A stretch of DNA of 5,999 nt, from the NCBI GenBank assembly GCA_023399375.1, contig JAEWPX010000078.1, positions 1 through 5,999 on the forward strand, read 5' to 3'. Positions 5,516 to 5,999 of this stretch are shown here, piece after piece (within the stretch, counting starts at the first letter, position 1; each line of letters starts with the position of its first letter). Source of the DNA: Pseudomonadota bacterium (GTDB lineage Bacteria > Desulfobacterota > Desulfovibrionia > Desulfovibrionales > Desulfovibrionaceae). The notes under the pieces are model-generated. The model saw only the letters and a program-made list of their open reading frames with translations. It made no database searches and was not told where the DNA came from. A program made the position numbers and the translations under genes.

Positions 5516-5520
5516 AGGAG
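5516..5520 (+). promoter_or_regulatory. Ribosome binding site that sets a GTG start for cheB
   Basis: AGGAG lies six bases before GTG at 5527. An in-frame ATG at 5446 would add 27 residues, but they are Gly/Arg/Pro-rich and lie before the normal CheB start, so the GTG is preferred. Confidence 0.75.
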
Positions 5521-5526
5521 ACATGT

Positions 5527-5999
5527 GTGATCAAGGTAGTGGTGGTCGATGATTCGGCCTTCATGCGCAAGGCCCTTGCGGCCATGCTGGGCAAGGACCC
5601 GGAAATAGAGGTCGTGGCCACGGCCCGCGACGGCGAGGAGGGGCTGGAGATGATCCGCCGCCACCAGCCCGACGTGGTCACGATGGATATCGAGATGCCG
5701 CGCATGGACGGGCTCACGGCCCTGCGGCACGTGATGATGGAGATGCCGCGCCCGGTGCTCATGGTCAGCTCCCTGACCACCGAAGGGGCCGAGGCGACGC
5801 TCAAGGCCATGGAACTCGGGGCCGTGGACTTCATCCCCAAACAGCTTTCCAAGGTGTCGCTGGACATCGTCAAGATCGAGGACGAACTGCGGGCCAAGGT
5901 CAAGACCATCGCCCGCCGCCGCATGAGCCATCTCGCGCGGGCGCCCCTGTCCGGCCGGTCGCGGCCGACGCCGTCCGCCGCGGCCGGGGTGGTTTCCGC
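5527..5999 (+). CDS. cheB: CheB chemotaxis response regulator / protein-glutamate methylesterase, 5' part
   Basis: The visible 157 residues begin (M)IKVVVVDDSAFMRK, the standard CheB start. They form a complete receiver domain: acidic pair Asp8/Asp9, phospho-acceptor Asp54 in MDIEMPRMDG, the conserved Ser in VSSLT (about 81-82), and Lys105 in DFIPKQ. The segment from about 106 is the linker, and an Arg/Pro/Ala-rich stretch follows at the edge. The catalytic methylesterase domain, with its Ser-His-Asp triad, would lie beyond the window. CheB removes methyl groups from (and deamidates) chemoreceptor glutamates in the cytoplasm when phosphorylated by CheA. The VSSLTTEGAEATLKAMELGAVDF stretch matches CheB better than other receiver proteins. 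The start is GTG with a good Shine-Dalgarno. No other che gene is visible in the window. Confidence 0.93.
   Translation, partial: MIKVVVVDDSAFMRKALAAMLGKDPEIEVVATARDGEEGLEMIRRHQPDVVTMDIEMPRMDGLTALRHVMMEMPRPVLMVSSLTTEGAEATLKAMELGAVDFIPKQLSKVSLDIVKIEDELRAKVKTIARRRMSHLARAPLSGRSRPTPSAAAGVVS

Overview
The window is GC-rich, with coding regions strongly biased to G or C in the third codon position. The organism looks like a free-living Gram-negative bacterium. The gene set (a periplasmic LysM/TPR protein, a CheB response regulator, a copper P-type ATPase) and the GC-rich intergenic texture suggest a deltaproteobacterium of the Desulfovibrio group. That placement is an inference from style and family resemblance, not from a marker gene.

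Layout, left to right. Positions 1-345 hold no convincing gene, but they contain a GC hairpin and a set of nested inverted repeats that could fold into one structured RNA. At 346-410 two strong hairpins sit just downstream of a minus-strand gene and are read as its terminators. The gene at 437-1786 (minus) encodes an exported protein with three LysM domains and a C-terminal TPR array, probably a peptidoglycan-associated envelope protein. A 391-base gap (1787-2177) carries this gene's probable promoter and a GC-rich block full of small repeats and hairpins. The gene at 2178-4679 (minus) encodes a complete Cu+-exporting P1B-1 ATPase of the CopA type with two N-terminal metal-binding domains. Its TM7 motif is FN rather than the usual YN, and its start codon has no Shine-Dalgarno sequence.

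A short divergent gap (4680-4803) contains a Fur-box-like palindrome. After it, a small plus-strand gene (4804-5169) encodes a helical protein of unknown function. It converges on a minus-strand tRNA-Pro(CGG) gene at 5284-5361, which has its own consensus-like promoter and a textbook terminator. A plus-strand cheB begins at a GTG at 5527 and runs off the right edge, with only the receiver domain and part of the linker visible.

The genes do not form one pathway. The window looks like ordinary chromosomal backbone made of separate transcription units: envelope structure, copper efflux, one orphan gene, a tRNA and the start of a chemotaxis gene. I see no mobile element, CRISPR array or defence system. 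The parts most worth a second look are the structured intergenic region at the left, the copA start region with its Fur-like box, the Tyr-to-Phe change in CopA TM7, and the orphan gene.
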